From: Pycnococcus provasolii
Taxonomy: Eukaryota > Chlorophyta > Pseudoscourfieldiophyceae > Pseudoscourfieldiales
Length of the DNA: 64,000 nt
Assembly: GCA_049487715.1 (NCBI GenBank)
Contig: CP150549.1
Location: 248,001 to 312,000 of the forward strand
Direction of reading: 5' to 3'
Shown: positions 47,174-57,350 of the stretch, in pieces
Layout of the letters: the number at the start of each line of letters is the position of its first letter
Position numbering within the stretch: the stretch's first letter is position 1
The notes under the pieces: model-generated
The model's database searches: none
Told to the model about the DNA's origin: nothing
What the model saw: the letters and a program-made list of their open reading frames with translations, nothing else
Made by a program: the position numbers and the translations under genes

Positions 47174-47287
47174 CAAAAACCTATGAGTAGTCTAAGGCTC
47201 CTAGGAATATCCCCTACCCGGGTACCGGTAGTACTACAGTAGGCCCCTCATCTCTCTCTCTCTCAAGCCTGCTTTTATGTACATATT

Positions 47288-47370
47288 TTGCAAGGTGCAA
47301 GGACAGTGCAAGGTGCAAGGAGAGTGCAAGGTGCCAAGAGGTGCAAAAAAAGAGGTGCAAAGAGGTGCCA
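47288..47370. repeat. GTGCAAGG minisatellite
   Basis: About eight imperfect copies of GTGCAAGG/GAGGTGCAA-type words in 83 bp of non-coding sequence. Short, local and probably slippage-derived. Confidence 0.75.
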
Positions 47371-47892
47371 AGTCAGGCGGGAGGAAAAGGGGCAGTTCCC
47401 TTTGGCGATGAGGCAACCAACCTTAGCAACCATCCCTTTTTTCCTTCATTTGGCATCCTCTTTTTCCCTCCCCACCCGAACGGACAAGGATTAAAATAGA
47501 AAAGGAGGAGGGATAAAATAGGACATGGACCTAGCGGTGGTTGTGCGCGGGCGGTCGAGGTGGCCGGTTGTAAGGCATGGACCCTGTATGGACCCTGTAT
47601 ATATGGGCTGCTCCCATCGGTGTTTCTTGTCCTTGCAGCGGCATACCGCCCCCCCAGACCGTTGGGTTGGTCGCTGTGCTGGATTATCCCATCGAGGCCC
47701 GTCAGGGGGGATAATTCAGCACAATGCGGAATTGTGCAAAATGATTCCTTTTCCTGTGCTGGATTAGTATTTTTCCCACCCCAACCCGTCCGTCCGTGTG
47801 CTCCGCCATTTCCATCTCCAGGTGCCAGGGTTCTTGCTTTTGTGTTTCTTTCCGTCTTTTGAGAGTCTGTTGGAGAAGGTGTACCCTACTGT

Positions 47893-50800
47893 ATGTCGTC
47901 GTCGTCGTTAGGGGCCTCGAACAGCGAGCGCACCCTGAGCTATGGCCCATCTCACACACACCACCACAGCCTTAGTTTCTCAGACGCAAAGGCCTCAGAC
48001 AGAATAGTACAAAGCAGCTCAAGCTCAGGCGCAGCCGCACACGTCACGGTCGCTGAGGCGCTGCACGCGCTCGCGGCGGCGACGGACTCGTCGCTCGCTG
48101 CTTCCGCGGCGCGAACGCTAGCAGCGGCGTGGAAAGCAAGGCCAAGGCACGGAAAGGCGCTCGAGGCGAGCCTGGCCGCACTCGCGTCGATGCAGCACGG
48201 AAGCGCAAACGCAGGAAACGCCACCGACACGTCGCTCGCCAACGTCGCGCGAACGCTGGCGAGCGCAATCGAGGCGAACGCGCAGTGGCCGGCAGAAGCG
48301 AGGGCGTGCGTAGAAAGCCTGCAGACTATCCTCAGGCAAGAAAAGGGCGCGGCGGCGGCTATGCGCATGTCAGGGGCGCTCAAGGCGTGCTGCAACGTCA
48401 TCAGAAACCACGCGAACGTTGACAGCAACGACTCGGGCACTGACGAAGAAGACGTGCCAGCAACCACGAACGAGTCGGCTGAGGCGGCTCGCGCAGCTAT
48501 CAAGCTCGTTGCAAGGTACGCCGCCGTCAGCGAGCTCACATCACGCGCCCTATGCAAGGACAAGGCACTTGGCGTCGACGGCATCGTTGACATCATAAAC
48601 GGCACGCGGATCGGAACCGCGCTGACCGTGGAGCCGACAGGAGTCGACGACCTGGGAACGTGCACGTATGCACTCGAGCTGCTCGCCGCGCTGTGCAAGT
48701 TCACGCACAGCGGTGAAATCGTAGCCTCAAGGCCGCTACGGCTGCTTCACGCGCTATCGCGGGCTGCAAACAAGCACACTGCGCGTGTCGACGTGGTGGG
48801 GAACATAGCCAGCGTCGTCAAGCGCATATGTAAGCTGCCCAGCTGCCGTCGAGACTGGCTCGACAACGCGGAGGTTGCATGCATCGCCAGGCGGCTGTGC
48901 TACGACTGCATGCTCGACGTGCACGCAAGTGGCGTCGCGCACTGCGGAGCGTACAAGGAGTACAAGCGTGCGTACCGTGCGCTGTGCCTCCTCAGCCAAA
49001 ACCTCGTCGCGCCGTCGTGGGGTGCGGGTGTGCGTCTGAATTCTTCGCCGTCGCCGACTCCAATGCCGCACGCGGCGAACGGCGGTGGCGAGGAGGTTCG
49101 CGACGAAAGCGACGAAACTCTTGCCGATGCCGACTTTTCGATGTCCACGGCAAACGTCGTGAGGTCGTCAGGCGTGTGCGAAATGCCTGACTTCACGTCG
49201 CGAGCGTTTCCCGAACTTGTGTCCGAATGGCCCAGCAACGCATTAGGAGACGACGAAAACGCACCGCCATTCAGCGTGCACGTACCTGCGCGCGAGGCGC
49301 CAACACGCCTTCAAATTGGACGTGGCGGTGAGGGTAATTTGCTCGTTGACGTCGAAAAGATTGGTGGAGGCGCGCGTGGTTCGATGGTTTGTGAGCTAAT
49401 GCTCGACCGTGCGCGCTCGCTCGTGGCGACGGGAGAAACAGTTCGCGACGGTCTCGGGCCGATGATTGCACCGCGCGAGTGCTTCTGGTGTGACAATGCA
49501 TCAATAGGAGGGGGTGACGAAGCAAACGACGACAGGTGGCTTGCCTTTGCGAGTGATTTCCCGGGAGCGAATCTGCGCTCCGCGACGTGCATGGCGCGTG
49601 ATGAATACGACCTTGTGCTCAGCGAAGATCGTAACGATGCTTCGCGCCGCGTGCAGTGGTTCTTCTTCGAAATTAGAAATGCAGTACCTGGACGAACGTA
49701 CCGCTTCAATGTCGTCAATTTCAACAAGAAAGCAAGTCTCTACGAGAGAGGCTGTCAGGTGCTCATGCGTGCAAGATCTAGCGACGGCAACGACGCGCAA
49801 TCGCCGCAGCAGCAGGGGGCAGCTGACGAAGATGAAAAGGTTGTCGAAGGGCAGCAGTGGCAGCACGTCGGAAATTCGATTTGCTACTACCCTAGTCCGT
49901 ACCGCGAGCTTGAGGTTCCCTCGCCTCCACCACAGGTTGAGGACGAGGATGAGGAAAATCAGGAGGAGAAAAGGGAGGTTCCAGCAGCGGGAGGTGACGA
50001 GAAAAAGTCCAAAGCATTGAGCGGGAAGAAAAATGTCGTCAAAGGAAAGCTCGGTGCACGGGCAGGTGCACGATCCACGTCCAGCGGTGGGGTAATGCGA
50101 CCCGCCGCCACAGCTCGTCGTCCAAGTGTGTCATCCTCAACCCCGTCGTCATCGTCGGCAGCCAGCAACGGCGCAATCTCGTCCTCGAAGGTTACCAAAT
50201 CTTCGCGAGGCAAAGGTTTGCGGGCAGGAGCCACCGCCGTCGTGGCTGCGAATAAGATTACCTCGAAAGCTGGGACTTCGGTGGATGCAAAGACAAGCTC
50301 GGACGATGCACAGCCGGGGATGGGATCTGGCCTGTTCGCCCTTACGTTCGATGTGCGCGTGCCTTGTCGTGGCACCTACCAGATTGCTAGCGGGTTCCCG
50401 TACGGACATGCCGACTTGCAGCGAGATTTAGATGACATCCTCGGCCCGGAGTACACCTTCGTTGACGACCCAAACGCCGTAACAACCTCATCGGACAGCA
50501 CCGACGTTTCGTCGCAAAAGCCGATCACGATCGTCTCATCTGACGGTCGGCCGCCGCGTCCGCCCCGCCCGCCGCCGAGTGGTGTGCCAAGTGGTGCCGA
50601 TGGTGCGCAGATTCTGGCTGCTTTGCCTCAACCTCGTTGGCCTACGGAAACACATGACGAGATTCAGGTTGATGGGAGCGCACACGACTCGGACCCCTCC
50701 GAAGATGCTGACGCAGAAATTGACGCGTCTGCGGATGGAGAGATTGCAGCACCGCGACAGGTGTACGCCCCAAGAGCTCCTCCAGGACGACCCACCGTGT

Positions 50801-51933
50801 TTCGCTCAACTCTCTGCAAGAGCTTCATGGGCCGGAACGTGGACCTGCTCACGTTTGCAGATCTCTCACCTGGCACGCTGCCAGTCGCTGAGCGTCCAGT
50901 CGTTGTTGTCACGGCACGTGTTCACCCTGGCGAGAGCTGCGCGTCGTGGGTGGCAAGAGGAATGATGAGCTGGTTGGTTTTCAGTGACGACGTGCATGCC
51001 GAATGGATGCGAACGCAGTTCGTCGTGAAGATGGTCCCGATGCTTAATCCTGACGGCGTTGAACTAGGCAGCACGCGGTGCTCGTCGGTAGGAGTGGACT
51101 TGAATCGAAAGTGGGGCCAGCCAAGTCGCCTGCGTCACCCGTGCATTTACCACACGCGACGCATGCTCGATGCCCTTGTGGCAGACGGCCGTGCGCTCCG
51201 CCTCTTCCTCGATCTGCACGGCCACAGCCGCAGGGAAGGTGCCTTCATGTTCGGCGTCGACCCGCCAAAGGGCGGAAAGGACACCGCACCGCCCCATATT
51301 CCGCCACGATCCTCTTCGCCAGCACATGGCCTTTCGTCCTCTGCGTCGGAGCGCGATCTGTGGCAAGGGTCATTGGGCTCGTCGTCGAGCATGAGTGATT
51401 TGGACGACGGGACTACGCTGTCAGGAAGCTTTGGATCTAGCGGTGGGCTGCTTCCGTCGTCCGCGGATGGCATGGCACCGCCGCCTCCGCCAATTCCAGA
51501 GAAGACGGCGGCGCGCCTGCGCGTGCGCGCGATCCCTGTCGTATTCGCGGCCCGCAACGATGCCGTAGACCTTCGCCTGTGCTCGTACAAGTGCGGCAAG
51601 GGCAAGAATGGATGCGGTCGCGTCGTGGTGGCAAAGGAGGTGGGTGTTCCGCTCAGCTACACTCTGGAGGTGAGTCACGCGGGCGGAGGCCCCGGCGCGC
51701 TCGCGAGGCGTCGGCACTACCGCACGGCTGACCTTGAGGCGCTTGGGGCGGACCTTCTTGCGAGTGTGGCGGAGTGCCACTCGCGAGGTCTGCGTCTCCT
51801 GCTGGATTCTCCACCGCCTTCTGGAGACGATGCGGCGGACCAACGCGAGATGGGGCTGCTGAGAGAGGTGAGTGCTGCGAACGCGGCAGCTGAGGAGGCG
51901 GGTGAAGACTTCGACGACGACCTCAACAACTAA
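47893..51933 (+). CDS. Cytosolic carboxypeptidase (M14D, Nna1/AGBL type)
   Basis: 1346 residues from the ATG at 47893. Residues ~40-340 are Ala/Leu-rich helices resembling the ARM-like front part of CCP1/Nna1. The CCP-specific beta domain is at ~590-660 (WFFFEIRNAVPGRTYRFNVVN) and ~815-850 (FDVRVPCRGTYQIASGFPYG). A ~150-residue low-complexity insert (poly-Ser, GKL) separates these strands. The zinc-carboxypeptidase catalytic set is complete: HPGES (~1011), NPDGVE, DLNRKW, LDLHGHS (~1107) and the general base in SYTLEVSHAG (~1257). A second insert lies between His and Glu. CCPs trim glutamates from tubulin tails. A TTLL gene, which performs the opposite reaction, sits at the right edge of the window. 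Confidence 0.92.
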   Translation: MSSSSLGASNSERTLSYGPSHTHHHSLSFSDAKASDRIVQSSSSSGAAAHVTVAEALHALAAATDSSLAASAARTLAAAWKARPRHGKALEASLAALASMQHGSANAGNATDTSLANVARTLASAIEANAQWPAEARACVESLQTILRQEKGAAAAMRMSGALKACCNVIRNHANVDSNDSGTDEEDVPATTNESAEAARAAIKLVARYAAVSELTSRALCKDKALGVDGIVDIINGTRIGTALTVEPTGVDDLGTCTYALELLAALCKFTHSGEIVASRPLRLLHALSRAANKHTARVDVVGNIASVVKRICKLPSCRRDWLDNAEVACIARRLCYDCMLDVHASGVAHCGAYKEYKRAYRALCLLSQNLVAPSWGAGVRLNSSPSPTPMPHAANGGGEEVRDESDETLADADFSMSTANVVRSSGVCEMPDFTSRAFPELVSEWPSNALGDDENAPPFSVHVPAREAPTRLQIGRGGEGNLLVDVEKIGGGARGSMVCELMLDRARSLVATGETVRDGLGPMIAPRECFWCDNASIGGGDEANDDRWLAFASDFPGANLRSATCMARDEYDLVLSEDRNDASRRVQWFFFEIRNAVPGRTYRFNVVNFNKKASLYERGCQVLMRARSSDGNDAQSPQQQGAADEDEKVVEGQQWQHVGNSICYYPSPYRELEVPSPPPQVEDEDEENQEEKREVPAAGGDEKKSKALSGKKNVVKGKLGARAGARSTSSGGVMRPAATARRPSVSSSTPSSSSAASNGAISSSKVTKSSRGKGLRAGATAVVAANKITSKAGTSVDAKTSSDDAQPGMGSGLFALTFDVRVPCRGTYQIASGFPYGHADLQRDLDDILGPEYTFVDDPNAVTTSSDSTDVSSQKPITIVSSDGRPPRPPRPPPSGVPSGADGAQILAALPQPRWPTETHDEIQVDGSAHDSDPSEDADAEIDASADGEIAAPRQVYAPRAPPGRPTVFRSTLCKSFMGRNVDLLTFADLSPGTLPVAERPVVVVTARVHPGESCASWVARGMMSWLVFSDDVHAEWMRTQFVVKMVPMLNPDGVELGSTRCSSVGVDLNRKWGQPSRLRHPCIYHTRRMLDALVADGRALRLFLDLHGHSRREGAFMFGVDPPKGGKDTAPPHIPPRSSSPAHGLSSSASERDLWQGSLGSSSSMSDLDDGTTLSGSFGSSGGLLPSSADGMAPPPPPIPEKTAARLRVRAIPVVFAARNDAVDLRLCSYKCGKGKNGCGRVVVAKEVGVPLSYTLEVSHAGGGPGALARRRHYRTADLEALGADLLASVAECHSRGLRLLLDSPPPSGDDAADQREMGLLREVSAANAAAEEAGEDFDDDLNN

Positions 51934-51990
51934 ACAAAGCAGGAAGAACGACTTTTTTAATATATATTATGTGAGATACTGTAAGAACTA

Positions 51991-52866
51991 TTATGCCATG
52001 CGAACTGCATGATTAACTTTTGCGTAAAAAGCTGGTGCTGACCAAGACGAAGCGCTTTGCAACGCAAGCACGTCTGCGACGATATGCTCCACGAGGGCTT
52101 TCGCACCGCCCGCCCCGCGTTCCGTGTTGTATGCCGCAACGTTGTCGTCAATTTCCAGTGTTTCCAGCTGGCTTGTCACAAGCTGCGGCGGGAAGAAGTG
52201 CCCGGTCACCTTTTGTCTCTCCTCGACTCTCGCACGTAGCGTATCTGCGGAAGTTTTCAGGTAGACGAATGCCATGTCACTCGTCAACTCAGACGACGCG
52301 AGCACTCGTCTGTACTTGCTTTTGAGGGCGCTGCATGCCAGCACCGCGCCTCCCGCTTTGGCTGATGCACTCGCCACGGCATCACGAACACGTATGAGCC
52401 AAGGTGCTCTATCATCGTCGTTCAGGGCAAACCCGTCAGCCATTTTCTGTCGTGCCGCGTCGTCGTGGTGGTCGTCCGCCTCAATCATCGGCAAGCCGAG
52501 GCGTTTCGCCAGTGCGGCTGCCACCGAAGACTTGCCGCATCCCGCAGGTCCGAATACCGCCAGAAGGAGGGGGGGCGGGCCCTCTTTACGCTTGCTTAGA
52601 CGCCGCCTGGCTAAGGCGAGCAGCAATGTGGCGAGCAAGCATAAACCACCATGAACGGCCACCATGAGTGGAAGGCGGCCTTTTTCCACCACGCCTGTTG
52701 GCTCCTCACGCCTTCCTTGCATGGAGAAGTAGAAGTGGTGTGCGACACGGCTGACATGTGAACGGTTACAGAACTGGTTAACTATGGGAAGGGAAAGGGG
52801 AAGGGGAAGGGCAAAAGAAACGGATGGGGCAAGGACAAGGACAAGCAAAACCCCTGATGTCAACAT
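51991..52866 (-). CDS. Gluconokinase (GntK family) with N-terminal membrane segment
   Basis: 291 residues from the ATG at 52866. An in-frame ATG at 52722 gives 243 residues and may be the true start, because 52866 is only 20 bp from the neighbouring gene's stop. A hydrophobic helix (GLCLLATLLLALA) precedes the kinase fold. P-loop GPAGCGKSS is followed by IEADDHHDDAARQKMADG and DDRAPWL, then VLACSALKSKYR, FVYLKTSADTL and GHFFPPQLVTSQLETLE. These are the gluconokinase motifs for phosphorylating D-gluconate to 6-phosphogluconate, which enters the pentose phosphate pathway. Shikimate kinase is excluded by the CSALK and HFFPP motifs. The membrane-proximal extension is unusual. Confidence 0.88.
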   Translation of the reverse strand: MLTSGVLLVLVLAPSVSFALPLPLSLPIVNQFCNRSHVSRVAHHFYFSMQGRREEPTGVVEKGRLPLMVAVHGGLCLLATLLLALARRRLSKRKEGPPPLLLAVFGPAGCGKSSVAAALAKRLGLPMIEADDHHDDAARQKMADGFALNDDDRAPWLIRVRDAVASASAKAGGAVLACSALKSKYRRVLASSELTSDMAFVYLKTSADTLRARVEERQKVTGHFFPPQLVTSQLETLEIDDNVAAYNTERGAGGAKALVEHIVADVLALQSASSWSAPAFYAKVNHAVRMA

Positions 52867-52886
52867 GAAACGAAAGTTGTGTAGTA

Positions 52887-55307
52887 CTACAGGCGCGAAC
52901 GCCACTTCTTCATCTCCACCTTCGCGATCGTAGACAAGTGCACCTCGTCAGGACCGTCCGCGAGACGCAGCGTGCGCATGCCCGCGTAGAACGACGCAAG
53001 CAGCGCATCCTGGCTTACGCCCGCACCACCGAAGATCTGAATCGCGGAGTCAATCGCGAACAGCGCTGCACGAGGAGCGACCACTTTGGCAATCGCGAGA
53101 GACGCTTTCGCATCCTTGTTCCCCCTGGCATCCAGCTCTGCGGCGGCGGACAGCACAGCCATGCGTGCGGTGTCGAGCTGCACGCGCGCCTCCGCAATCT
53201 TGTCCGCGCTCAGCACCGCCAGAGGACGACCAAACGCCTTCCTCGTTGAGCCACGCACAATCGCCATCGCGAGAGCGCGTTCGCCCAGCCCTATAGCTCG
53301 CATGCAGTGGTGAAGTCGTCCAGGCCCGAGGCGGCCTTGCGCAATCTCAAACCCTCTCCCGACGCCAAGCAGAACGTTCGTAGCTGGAACGCGTACATTC
53401 TCGAACTCCAACTCAGCGTGTCCGTGCGGCGCGTCGTCATAACCAAAGACGGTGAGCGGGCGCAGCATTCGCACGCCCGAATGCGGCAGTGGGACCAACA
53501 CCATGGAGTGTCGTCTGTGACCTGGTCTGCCGTCCGCATCGGCATCGCGTCCCATAAAGATGCAGACTCGACACCGAGGGTCAGGAGCACCTGTCGTCCA
53601 CCACTTTCGTCCGCGCAGGACCATCTCGCCAGTCTTTGCGTCGTGCACCACCTCCGCCTGCATGTTCGTCGCATCCGAGCTCGCTACCGCCGGTTCCGTC
53701 ATCGCAAAGCAGCTTCTCATCTCACCCGCAAGAAGAGGCTTGAGGTACTTCTCCTGCTGCTCGATACTTCCGTAGCGCGCAAGCGTCTCCATGTTGCCCG
53801 TGTCCGGCGCAGAGCAGTTGAACACCTCCGACGCAAACGAGCAGGCGCCCATGATTTCGCTGAGCGGAGCATACTCCATGTTCGTGAGTCCAGGTCCACA
53901 GTCCACTTCTGCGCGTATCGATGGCGCGATCAACTCGCGCGTGTCGGAGGGCAAAAAGAGGTTCCACAGCTTCGCCTTCTTGGCGAGAGCCTTCAGCTCC
54001 TCGATCTTCGCGTGCGGCATCCACCGATCTGAACCTCGTCGCGCCTCCTGCTCGGCGATGAGTGCCGCCTCCGCGGGATACACGTGCTCGTCCATAAAAG
54101 ACTCGAGACGCTCCATGATGGATGCCGATTTCTCGCTCTGGTACCATTGCCTTGTTGTGCGCTTGTGGGGACGCGGTGCGGGCAACGGCCTCGCGAAGGC
54201 ATGATGTCCATCCGAGGAGGGAGTCATCTCCACCAAGCTCAGCCCGTATGCAGCAAATCCCTTGGCAGCCGCACCCACCTTCGTCGCATTTGATGCACTG
54301 GCGTTGCCTCGAAGTGCACGCGCGTGCACACCGGCAAGGATAGCCGCCATGCGATAGCATCCCAATGCCAGATAGCACGCCCACACGTTGGGCGACGGTG
54401 GCGGGACGCCACGACGCGAGCAGTAGTGCTGCACCAGCTGAGTTTCGTCGGGCGCTCCTGCCGGCGGGTTCACGCGCTTTCCAGGTGTTGGCGCGGCTGC
54501 GGGCGGTGCGTGATACAGGGTGAGGCAGAGGTATGCGAGGTCCGCAAGCGGGTCGCCGAGTGTGCTGAGCTCCCAGTCCAGCACCGCCTTTGGAGTAGCA
54601 CCGTCGAAGACGACGTTGTCCAGCCGATAGTCGCCGTGTATGACGGCTGGTCTACCTGCAAGCGCGTGACTTTTCGACGCGCGTGGCACGTTGTCCTCGA
54701 GCCACGCCGTCAGCTTGACCATTTCCGGCAGCGGACTTTTCGCCCAGTCGGCAGCATATTGTCGCTTCCAAACTGCGACCTGCCTCTCGGCGTACGCGTG
54801 TGGCTTCCCAAAATTGCCAAGACCCGCGTCGGTTGGATTAACTTCGTGTATTGCCGCGAGTGTATCCGCTAGCGCGTTGTAGATGCCCTGCCGTTGTTCC
54901 GGTGTCGTGGACGGCAGCTGCGGGTCGAGGTGTACGACGCCGTCAGCGAACGACATCACGTAGAACATGCTTCCTAGTACCTCAGGCGACGTTTCGAGTC
55001 CGATCATGGTCGCGACGGGCACACCGTGGTTGGCGATCGCCTTTTGCACGCGGTATTCCCGGTCGACGGCGTGCGCGCCACGCAGCAGGGTGCCTGGCGG
55101 TTGCTTGCGCAGCACGAGTTTTCTCGTCGAGGATCCCGAGGCGAGTTCCAGGAGGTACGTTGGGTTCGACTGGCCGTGTTTGAACTTGAGTATGCGGAGC
55201 GAAGTCGGCGTTGCGGGAGGGCAGACGGAGGGCGCGTGCGTGCGCAGCCACGCGAGCACGGCGTCCCCGTTGAGCGCAAGCGCCGTCGAGGGCGGCGCGG
55301 CGGCCAT
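52887..55307 (-). CDS. IBR3: ACAD10/11 (IBR3)-type acyl-CoA dehydrogenase with APH kinase domain, peroxisomal
   Basis: 806 residues from the ATG at 55307. The N-terminal aminoglycoside-phosphotransferase-like kinase domain (~30-290) has VIHGDYRLDNVVF (Brenner loop) and LDWELSTLGDPLAD (metal Asp). The acyl-CoA dehydrogenase domain (~400-806) has CFAMTEPAVASSDATNM for FAD/substrate and the helical C-terminal half with IQIFGGAGVS. The last three residues are SRL, a PTS1 peroxisomal signal, as in plant IBR3. ACAD10/11 proteins break down 4-hydroxy acids through a phosphorylated intermediate, and IBR3 acts in peroxisomal conversion of indole-3-butyrate. Substrate here is inferred. A TTAGGG-type motif lies upstream. 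Confidence 0.93.
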   Translation of the reverse strand: MAAAPPSTALALNGDAVLAWLRTHAPSVCPPATPTSLRILKFKHGQSNPTYLLELASGSSTRKLVLRKQPPGTLLRGAHAVDREYRVQKAIANHGVPVATMIGLETSPEVLGSMFYVMSFADGVVHLDPQLPSTTPEQRQGIYNALADTLAAIHEVNPTDAGLGNFGKPHAYAERQVAVWKRQYAADWAKSPLPEMVKLTAWLEDNVPRASKSHALAGRPAVIHGDYRLDNVVFDGATPKAVLDWELSTLGDPLADLAYLCLTLYHAPPAAAPTPGKRVNPPAGAPDETQLVQHYCSRRGVPPPSPNVWACYLALGCYRMAAILAGVHARALRGNASASNATKVGAAAKGFAAYGLSLVEMTPSSDGHHAFARPLPAPRPHKRTTRQWYQSEKSASIMERLESFMDEHVYPAEAALIAEQEARRGSDRWMPHAKIEELKALAKKAKLWNLFLPSDTRELIAPSIRAEVDCGPGLTNMEYAPLSEIMGACSFASEVFNCSAPDTGNMETLARYGSIEQQEKYLKPLLAGEMRSCFAMTEPAVASSDATNMQAEVVHDAKTGEMVLRGRKWWTTGAPDPRCRVCIFMGRDADADGRPGHRRHSMVLVPLPHSGVRMLRPLTVFGYDDAPHGHAELEFENVRVPATNVLLGVGRGFEIAQGRLGPGRLHHCMRAIGLGERALAMAIVRGSTRKAFGRPLAVLSADKIAEARVQLDTARMAVLSAAAELDARGNKDAKASLAIAKVVAPRAALFAIDSAIQIFGGAGVSQDALLASFYAGMRTLRLADGPDEVHLSTIAKVEMKKWRSRL

Positions 55308-55403
55308 GACAAAGTGAGCAAAGTCGGATCGCAGTCACAAAGTTTTGTGGGATTTGGAGGGGGGAGGGAAAGATGAGGCATTGAGGGGAGGCTCGGGGGA
55401 GGT

Positions 55404-55423
55404 CCTAACCCTAACCCTAACCC
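55404..55423 (-). promoter_or_regulatory. CCCTAA repeats upstream of ACAD10/IBR3 gene
   Basis: Three tandem CCCTAA units start about 97 bp upstream of the start codon at 55307, G-rich on the sense strand. The spacing is the same as for the FkbM gene. Confidence 0.5.
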
Positions 55424-55462
55424 GATACAAATAATATGTAGGTCAACGCGGCCGTTACAGCA

Positions 55463-57154
55463 CTACGACGATCCAAGCTTCTCCAGTCCACCCATGTATG
55501 GCCGGAGCACCTCGGGAACAACCACCGTGCCGTCCGCCTGCTGGAAGTTCTCCAGAATAGCCACAATCATGCGAGGCACTGCGCAGCCCGTGCCGTTCAG
55601 CGTGTGCACGAAGTTCGTCTTCGCCTTGCTCTTCTTCTTCTTCTTCCCGCCATCCTCATTCCCCGCATCCTTGGCATCAGGCTTATAGCGAATGTTCAAG
55701 CGACGTGCCTGGTAGTCGGTGCAGTTGGACGCCGAGCTGATCTCACCGTACCGTCCCAGACCTGGCATCCACGCCTCAACATCAAACTTGCGATATGCCG
55801 GCGCGCCGAGGTCGCCGGTGGGCATGTCGAGCACCTTGAAGTGGAGTCCCAACTCGCTGAACAGATGCTTCTCCACCTCGATCAGCTCATCATGCAGCGC
55901 GTCGGACTGCTCTGGCGTGCAGATGATGAACATTTCAACCTTGGAGAACTGGTGCACGCGGTACAACCCTCGCGTTGCCAGGCCGCTCGCGCCAGCCTCC
56001 GTGCGGAAGCACCTGCCAAAGGCGCACAGGCGAAGAGGGAGCATGGATTCGTCGAGCACTTCGTCCATGCACAGCCCACCAAGAGGAATTTCCGCCGTCC
56101 CAGTGAGGCTGAGGTCCATGCCGTCGACGTTGTAAACTTGTGTCGATTCGCCGCGCGGCTGGAACCCGCACTTCTCAACCACTTCGCTGCGCACGACGTC
56201 CGGAGTCATGTGCGGAATGTACCCCCTTGCACACAGCTGGTCGACGGTCCAGTTGACGAGCGCCAGCTCGAGGCGTGCGAGCTGGCCGCGCAGGTAGTAG
56301 AACTTTGCGCCGGACACCTTAGCGCCTGAGGTGAAGTCGACGGCTGCGCGCAACGCGGTGGCGGTAGACGACAGACCTCCTCCCGACGGCGCTTCGAACG
56401 CACTCTCGTTCGCTCCACCCGCCATCGCGTTCCACCTATCTGCGATGGACATGTGGTCGAGCACCTCGAGTCCTTCGCCCTCAAAGTCACGCCGGTCTCC
56501 GACGGACGCGAGCTCGGCGGCAGCGTCGTCGTCCGCGCCGCGCGGCACGTCCGGGTGTGCTAAGTTGGGCAGGCGCTGCGCCTCCAGCTGCAGCTCTTCC
56601 TGCAGAGCGCTCAGGTTCTCCTCAACGGTTGCTAGTTGCTCCTTGATCTCCTTCCCTCTCCTTACAAGTTCGTCGCGCTGCTCTTGCTCGAGCTTCTGCT
56701 TCATGGACTTGGCATTTTCGTTCTTCTGCGCCCTGAGTTCGTCCACTTCCTTCTGCGCCTCGACAAACTTGTCGTACAGCTCAGCCACCTTAGCGGGGCT
56801 GGCGGCGGCGAAGTTGCGTTCCCTGCAGTTCGCCTCGTGCGCCTCAAGGTTGTCCCTGATGGATCGGAAGTCGATGGACGCGCGAAACGCCGGCGTATGC
56901 GTTTCTGCTGCCGCAGGTGCTGCAGCCGTTGCTGATGGTGCCTCCGAAGACGACGAGGTTGGCGCGGACGCTGATGCCGTTGATGTGGATGACGACATTG
57001 CGACAATCGCTCGATGTGAGAAGGAGTCTCTCAAGACTGACGGTGTTCTCCTCAAAGGCGGTTTTCTTCCTCCTAAGAAGGGAGACACCGAAAAGGGAGA
57101 CACAAAGCGAGACGACGATGACATCGTGAGCGGCGTGTACAGGCAGCGCATCAT
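55463..57154 (-). CDS. Seryl-tRNA synthetase, probably organellar
   Basis: 563 residues from the ATG at 57154 (a second Met follows). An acid-poor, Ser/Arg-rich leader (~1-50) followed by Ser/Ala repeats suggests organelle import, with an internal Met at about residue 53 (MSSSTSTASA) that could give a second form. The long antiparallel coiled-coil arm that holds tRNA-Ser is at ~100-190. Class II motifs are present: motif 2 CFRTEAGASG..GLYRVHQFSKVEMF and motif 3 around GTGCAVPRMIVAILENFQ, with SNCTDYQARRLNIRY between. It charges tRNA-Ser with serine. The bacterial-type C-terminus, without a eukaryotic cytosolic extension, supports an organellar role. Confidence 0.92.
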   Translation of the reverse strand: MMRCLYTPLTMSSSSRFVSPFSVSPFLGGRKPPLRRTPSVLRDSFSHRAIVAMSSSTSTASASAPTSSSSEAPSATAAAPAAAETHTPAFRASIDFRSIRDNLEAHEANCRERNFAAASPAKVAELYDKFVEAQKEVDELRAQKNENAKSMKQKLEQEQRDELVRRGKEIKEQLATVEENLSALQEELQLEAQRLPNLAHPDVPRGADDDAAAELASVGDRRDFEGEGLEVLDHMSIADRWNAMAGGANESAFEAPSGGGLSSTATALRAAVDFTSGAKVSGAKFYYLRGQLARLELALVNWTVDQLCARGYIPHMTPDVVRSEVVEKCGFQPRGESTQVYNVDGMDLSLTGTAEIPLGGLCMDEVLDESMLPLRLCAFGRCFRTEAGASGLATRGLYRVHQFSKVEMFIICTPEQSDALHDELIEVEKHLFSELGLHFKVLDMPTGDLGAPAYRKFDVEAWMPGLGRYGEISSASNCTDYQARRLNIRYKPDAKDAGNEDGGKKKKKSKAKTNFVHTLNGTGCAVPRMIVAILENFQQADGTVVVPEVLRPYMGGLEKLGSS

Positions 57155-57350
57155 ACTACCGTACCGTGAACTGACGGCGGATGACCAGAAACACAAAAGC
57201 GAGTGTGGTAATTCTGTGGCTAAAAATCGACCCGGTAGAGGGAAAATTTAACTGGATAAGCTCGCCCGGAATCAGGAGCTGTTTAGGACTTTAGGTAGGG
57301 GATACCAAATAGCTGTTTAGGGGGAGGGAGAAAGGTTCGGGTTTTCGGCT

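Larger units (their letters stand above)
47049..47892. other. 844-bp divergent intergenic region with minisatellite and hairpin
   Basis: It lies between the starts of the FkbM and carboxypeptidase genes. It contains a TTAGGG-type cluster, a GTGCAAGG minisatellite, two copies of the 11-base word ATGGACCCTGT near 47577-47600, and an imperfect hairpin at about 47669-47725. No supported gene. Confidence 0.5.
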
